Below are positions 5,700 to 5,779 of a DNA stretch of 5,779 bases, piece by piece. This DNA is from Prevotella sp. UBA3837 (lineage in GTDB: Bacteria > Bacteroidota > Bacteroidia > Bacteroidales > Bacteroidaceae), in assembly GCA_002392835.1 (NCBI GenBank), contig DGHX01000160.1, forward strand, positions 3,468-9,246, written 5' to 3'. The notes beneath the pieces are model-generated. The model ran no database searches. It was not told the origin of the DNA and saw only the letters and a list, made by a program, of their open reading frames with translations. A program made the position numbers and the translations under genes. Positions within the stretch are counted from its first letter, which is position 1. The number at the start of each line of letters is the position of its first letter.

Positions 5700-5779
5700 G
5701 GACAAACCCATGTTTTCCACTCTTTTAGTAACCATTAAAAAAACTTGGTATGATTAAGTTAGTGACCCCACCCCCGACC
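5700..5779. other. Tail of window: AT-rich spacer ending in a C-rich run, no supported gene
   Basis: After the DUF2851 stop there is an AT-rich spacer without a clear terminator hairpin or promoter. From 5764 the sequence becomes GACCCCACCCCCGACC. This resembles the start of C-rich/G-rich intergenic palindromes that I recall from Bacteroidetes genomes, whose other half would lie beyond the window. An ATG at 5750 opens a frame reading MIKLVTPPPT to the edge; the Pro-rich start is what such a repeat gives when translated, so I do not call it a gene. Confidence 0.4.

Noticed and set aside
4377..5735. 452-codon open frame on the minus strand opposite the DUF2851 gene
   Set aside because: Its translation is Val/Leu/Gln/His-rich without motifs and has no minus-strand promoter upstream. 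The plus strand has a matching promoter and a recognised family.
5710..5757. Small open frame encoding 15 residues (MFSTLLVTIKKTWYD), overlapping the ATG at 5750
   Set aside because: Very short, no promoter or clear ribosome-binding site, no recognisable product.
5750..5779. Start of a downstream gene reading MIKLVTPPPT
   Set aside because: Only ten codons are visible and the Pro-rich stretch comes from a C-rich run typical of intergenic repeats; no promoter is seen. It could still be real if the frame continues beyond the window.

Overview
The window looks like a chromosomal housekeeping segment from a GC-rich member of the Bacteroidales, most likely Prevotellaceae or a near relative. The evidence is threefold. 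The promoters have the Bacteroidetes form (TAnnTTTG at -7, with TTTG about 19-20 bp upstream). The start codons mostly follow A/T-rich leaders without a clear Shine-Dalgarno sequence. The protein families are typical of the phylum: a long signal peptidase I with an insertion, a short DapB, and a DUF2851 protein. Genes are GC-rich while intergenic stretches are AT-rich. I cannot assign a genus.

Layout. The minus strand carries three genes read right to left: glmS (4190-2346, glucosamine-6-phosphate synthase), dapB (2224-1502, 4-hydroxy-tetrahydrodipicolinate reductase) and lepB (1396 to beyond position 1, signal peptidase I, missing its C-terminal end). The plus strand carries one gene, a DUF2851-family protein (4401-5699). 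It diverges from glmS across a 210-bp intergenic region with back-to-back promoters. The last 80 bases hold no gene I can support. They end in a C-rich run that looks like the edge of an intergenic repeat.

How the genes relate. GlmS makes glucosamine-6-phosphate for peptidoglycan and LPS. DapB makes tetrahydrodipicolinate for diaminopimelate and lysine. LepB removes signal peptides from exported proteins. All three therefore serve the cell envelope. glmS has a full promoter, dapB has its own -7 element, and lepB has no recognisable promoter and is probably read from dapB. The role of DUF2851 is unknown.

The unusual content lies between the genes. Each spacer holds a different inverted-repeat structure: (a) a 35-bp imperfect inverted repeat between lepB and dapB that contains the dapB stop codon and has four alternately pairing segments; (b) two opposed arrays of 7-bp repeats between dapB and glmS, starting at the glmS stop codon; (c) a hairpin in the glmS leader; (d) a perfect 16-bp palindrome centred between the glmS and DUF2851 promoters. 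I found no tRNA, rRNA, CRISPR array, insertion sequence or new multi-gene system. The best candidates for undescribed biology are the intergenic repeats, the shared operator-like palindrome and the DUF2851 protein.
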